NCBI GenBank assembly: GCA_949825065.1
Contig: OX463849.1
Span: forward strand, 6,324,001 to 6,388,000
Length of the DNA stretch: 64,000 bases
Direction: 5' to 3'
DNA from: Odontocerum albicorne
Lineage: Eukaryota > Arthropoda > Insecta > Trichoptera > Odontoceridae
The translations under genes and the position numbers were made by a program. This document shows, piece after piece, positions 61,559 to 64,000 of the stretch (position 1 is the first letter of the stretch; each line of letters opens with the position of its first letter). Below the pieces are notes generated by a model. It was given only the letters and a program-made list of their open reading frames with translations. It searched no databases and had not been told where the DNA came from.

Positions 61559-62405
61559 TTACTATACGAAAGAAGAACACCTACAAAAAGCGTCAGATAA
61601 AGTTTAGAAGCACAGAAGCAAACTTTGAAAACACATTTCCCATGTTACTACATGTCTTCGGAATATATAATTATTCATTCATTACATTACACTGGGGGCG
61701 CTCCTCAGCAGTTCCCAACTCGTTAATATCGCGGAAAATGTAACTCGATCAATTCTCCACACGGCGAAACTTTCGATTGAGCCTCGCTAGTTTGAGACAT
61801 TTTCATTGGGAATGTATAAGAAATCTAATTGAAACGGTGAGTGCCAAAACGAGAAAAGTCAATATGTTCAACGATTTTCTACTCTAACGTTGATTAATTC
61901 AAAATATTTTTTTAATTAATCCGCTCCCATTTATTACGGCTTATCGAATTATCTTACTTTCTACATAACTTTTACAATAAAATTTGATTTGTAATTAAAA
62001 ACTAATAGCTTTTATTGCGTATTAGTATTTTTTTCATGTCCAACCGTTTTTTTTTATATAGAGCGTCAGCTTCATTGAGCTAGTGCTTTTATGAGACAGA
62101 TGACTTCAAAAATATATGTGGCAACTGTCACTAGTGTTTGCTGTTGCCCTGTCATTTCGAGGAATTGCGTTCTTGTTGTAATGATCACAGTAGGTATCTA
62201 TTGTATAATACTAAGGCATTTTTATAGAAGAAATGCAGCTAGGCGTTAGGCCCACAGAAGTTGAATCTAAGCTGTTAAAAGTATGATGATCAATGGTCAA
62301 TGGAAGGTTTTTTTGTAATCACAAGACTTATAAGATTTATGCAATTTTTAAAACATGCCTCAAAACCCAGTTGACGATTGTCACCTTCTGTGAGAAGACA
62401 CATAG
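61559..62405. other. No gene recognised
   Basis: A 65-codon frame (61,546-61,743) overlaps the LINE-C edge and is not assignable. Confidence 0.45.
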
Positions 62406-62450
62406 TTTTTTCCCCTTGATTCAGGGCGTATCTCGACTCCTCGTGGGTAT

Positions 62451-62606
62451 ATGCAAACTATTGGTCTAGCCGATTTATCTATGGCCAATAGAACTTTAGT
62501 GGCAAATACAAATGCTATGATAATTAAGTCAATTATTTCTGAAAGAATCTCTTTTCAGCCTTACATGGGTACATCTTTGGACCAATCGACTACTCCAATC
62601 TGGTGA
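62451..62606 (+). CDS. Short unassigned reading frame (51 aa)
   Basis: In-frame open region from 62,406; first ATG at 62,451 gives MQTIGLADLSMANRTLVANT, NAMIIKSIISERISF, TSLDQSTTPIW, stop TGA. Complex composition, low repeat content, no match I can name. Could be an exon, a relic of some mobile element or chance. Confidence 0.2.
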   Translation: MQTIGLADLSMANRTLVANTNAMIIKSIISERISFQPYMGTSLDQSTTPIW

Positions 62607-62696
62607 CGACAGGGAAAAGTTTTGCTGCAAAATTCAAAATTTTCTGTGAATGTAATGGTATATTGTTGATATGTTTGAGTTACTTTATAAGTACTA

Positions 62697-63608
62697 CCTT
62701 GATCAAAAAGTTTTAGGACTTTATTCATAAAATCGAAAATACAAGTTTATTCATCAAAATCGATATGGTCCCCTTCAAAGTACTCCCCATTGAGTGCAAC
62801 GTACTTACGCCAGTGCTTGATCCAATCATCGAAACACCGCTGGTACTCAATTTTCGGTATGCCCATCGGAGCCCTCTTCGATTTTTTCATGACATCCTCT
62901 CGGGTGCTGTAACGCGTTCCGCGAAGCGGTTTTTTAAGTCGGTTGAACAGAAAAAAGTCGCAGGGAGCCAGATCAGGTGAATTCAAAGGCTGCTGGATAG
63001 TCATCGTGTTGTTTTTGGTCAAAAACACATGAAAATCATGTCTTTCGCGATTTCAACGCGGTCCTTTTTTTGCATGAACTTGAGGTCTTTCGGCACCAGT
63101 TTTGCAGCGACACGTCTGAGGCCTAAATCACTAACCAAAATGTCTTGAGCGGATCGATTAGCGATGCTCAAGTCTTCTGCCAGCTCTCTGACGGTCAATT
63201 TGCGGTTTTAGCCCAATATTTCTTTGATTTCATTGATTTTTTCATCGGTTTTCGACTGCCACTGCGTTCGTCATCTTCGACCGACTCACAACCACTTCTG
63301 AAGCTTTCGTGCCACCAAAAAACACTTCTCCAACATTTCCAAGGTCTGCGGACCGTTAAATCCGTTTTTCATACAAAATTTAGTGCAAACTCGTTGATAC
63401 ACAGTTGATACCATTTTCAAACTTATAAAAAATCGAAAACACGCACAAACGTAGATGTACTCAGTACAGCGTAACTTTTACAAATGTCAAGCTATGACGC
63501 TGAAATTTGGAGGGAAATGTCAATGATAGATGTGGTAACCTAACAAAATTGGAATCGGGTGACTAACAACACCACACGGTGGCCGGTCCTAAAACTTTTT
63601 GATCAAGG
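62697..63608 (-). mobile_element. Mariner element, internally deleted (912 bp)
   Basis: TIRs CCTTGATCAAAAAGTTTTAG (62,697) and CTAAAACTTTTTGATCAAGG (ending 63,608) are exact inverses over 20 bp or more. TA precedes the left end (62,695-62,696); the right flank is CA, one mutation from TA. About 400 bp shorter than a complete mariner. Confidence 0.93.
62747..63414 (-). pseudogene. Mariner transposase with deleted catalytic middle
   Basis: N-terminus MVSTVYQRVCTKFCMKNGFN (63,414), then QTLEMLEKCF, VRELAEDLSIANRSAQDILV, DLGLRRVAAKLVPKDLKFMQ, KKDRVEIAKDM, then jumps to NNTMTIQQPLNSPDLAPCDF, FLFNRLKKPLRGTRYSTRED, HWRKYVALNGEYFEGDHIDF-DE-stop (62,747). The part with the first and second catalytic D (DETW and QDNA) is gone, roughly 130 residues. 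Stops and a frameshift near 63,040 also occur. Confidence 0.88.
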
Positions 63609-63633
63609 CAGTATTTCTACTGCGGGCTTTAAG
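63609..63633. repeat. 15-bp direct repeat flanking the mariner
   Basis: AGTTACTTTATAAGT occurs at 62,679-62,693 and again at about 63,630-63,644, just outside the element on each side. Confidence 0.7.
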
Positions 63634-63858
63634 TTACTTTATAAGTGTATCTAAAAGTCGTTTTCTTTCTCCCATAACAGATCTTAAGTCTGTCATCGTT
63701 GTTTTTTTCACACATAAGTAGCGTTCCGCCACTAGTGAAGGAGTCTCTTTAGGCAGTTCTTTTTTCGTCACTATGTGACGACGTGGCCATAAAAAATAAT
63801 TAAGGTTTCGATTTCCTTGTACAGATCGCACTGGATTGGCTCTTATTTTGTTCCCCAT
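63634..63858 (-). CDS. Unassigned reading frame (74 aa)
   Basis: Minus-strand ATG at 63,858: MGNKIRANPVRSVQGNRNLN, YFLWPRRHIVTKKELPKETP, AERYLCVKKTTMTDLRSVMG, ERKRLLDTLIK-stop. Basic, non-repetitive. I do not recognise it. Its stop codon lies in the 15-bp direct repeat. Could be an exon or part of an unidentified element. Confidence 0.25.
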   Translation of the reverse strand: MGNKIRANPVRSVQGNRNLNYFLWPRRHIVTKKELPKETPSLVAERYLCVKKTTMTDLRSVMGERKRLLDTLIK

Positions 63859-64000
63859 ATAGTGTGGATGGTCGTAGGATCAAACTGAACGGTTTCTTCT
63901 AAGATTTGACTTGTTATGGGAGAGATTGTTTTGTAAGTGTGAGTTGCTTGAAAAGTCATATTTCTTTTTGAATGTATGCGATAAATACCATTAGTTTTCA
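63859..64000. other. Window end, nothing recognised
   Basis: No frame or repeat recognised. Confidence 0.4.

Overview
This is a gene-poor, AT-rich animal nuclear window and almost certainly an insect one. The most common coding debris is a non-LTR retrotransposon family whose C-terminus ends in a VSAYP-like motif, together with tRNA-derived SINEs, mariner elements, (TATG)n tails and hAT-like elements. As I recall, this mix is typical of Lepidoptera; the order is an inference and I cannot name the species. I found no complete host gene, no rRNA, no functional tRNA and no CRISPR array. Nearly all the longer reading frames are transposon relics, tandem repeats or antisense shadows.

Layout. 0-8.5 kb: RTE-like and VSAYP-family LINE ('LINE-B') fragments, one carrying an internal 28-bp tandem repeat, followed by tandem units at 3.96-4.96 kb and 7.24-7.54 kb with hammerhead-ribozyme-like cores. 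8.7-10.0 kb: a complete but dead DD41D Tc1/mariner element. 10.5-17 kb: a piggyBac-like non-autonomous element, a Helitron-like end, LINE and SINE pieces, a solo LTR and a long-TIR MITE. 17.5-22 kb: palindromes, a GC-rich block and CR1/Jockey-like LINE ('LINE-C') 3' ends. 22-24.2 kb: an exon-like relic, an almost readable mariner (three internal stops) and a 260-bp near-perfect palindrome. 26.9-28.1 kb: a hAT element with an 8-bp target duplication. 28-36.5 kb: LINEs, SINEs (one with a six-fold amplified A-box head) and a candidate exon. 36.7-44.7 kb: a satellite island with four tandem arrays plus a LINE-derived direct/inverted array, into which a hAT MITE and a TTAA-flanked element inserted. 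44.7-64 kb: more LINE/SINE debris, two further solo LTRs, two inverted mariner fragments, 24-bp and 57-bp minisatellites, an open Jockey-like RT fragment and an internally deleted mariner.

Interactions. The tRNA-derived SINE shares its 3' end with LINE-C, as expected if the LINE machinery moved the SINE. The composite units at 4.1-4.9 kb join a hammerhead-like head to a LINE-B 3' end, as expected if LINE-B moved them. The solo LTRs, hAT and TTAA elements are dated relative to their hosts by clean target-site duplications, and the 42-44.7 kb array even supplies matching unoccupied paralogous sites.

Most likely host coding sequence: two small unassigned minus-strand exon-like frames (30,552-30,812 and 46,488-46,757), both with acceptor-like AG at the 5' edge. 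The most interesting system is the set of three hammerhead-like families with self-complementary stem III (ACCGGU or ACGU), resembling ribozymes known from Penelope-like elements and retrozymes. All positions were read by eye; no alignment or folding was run.
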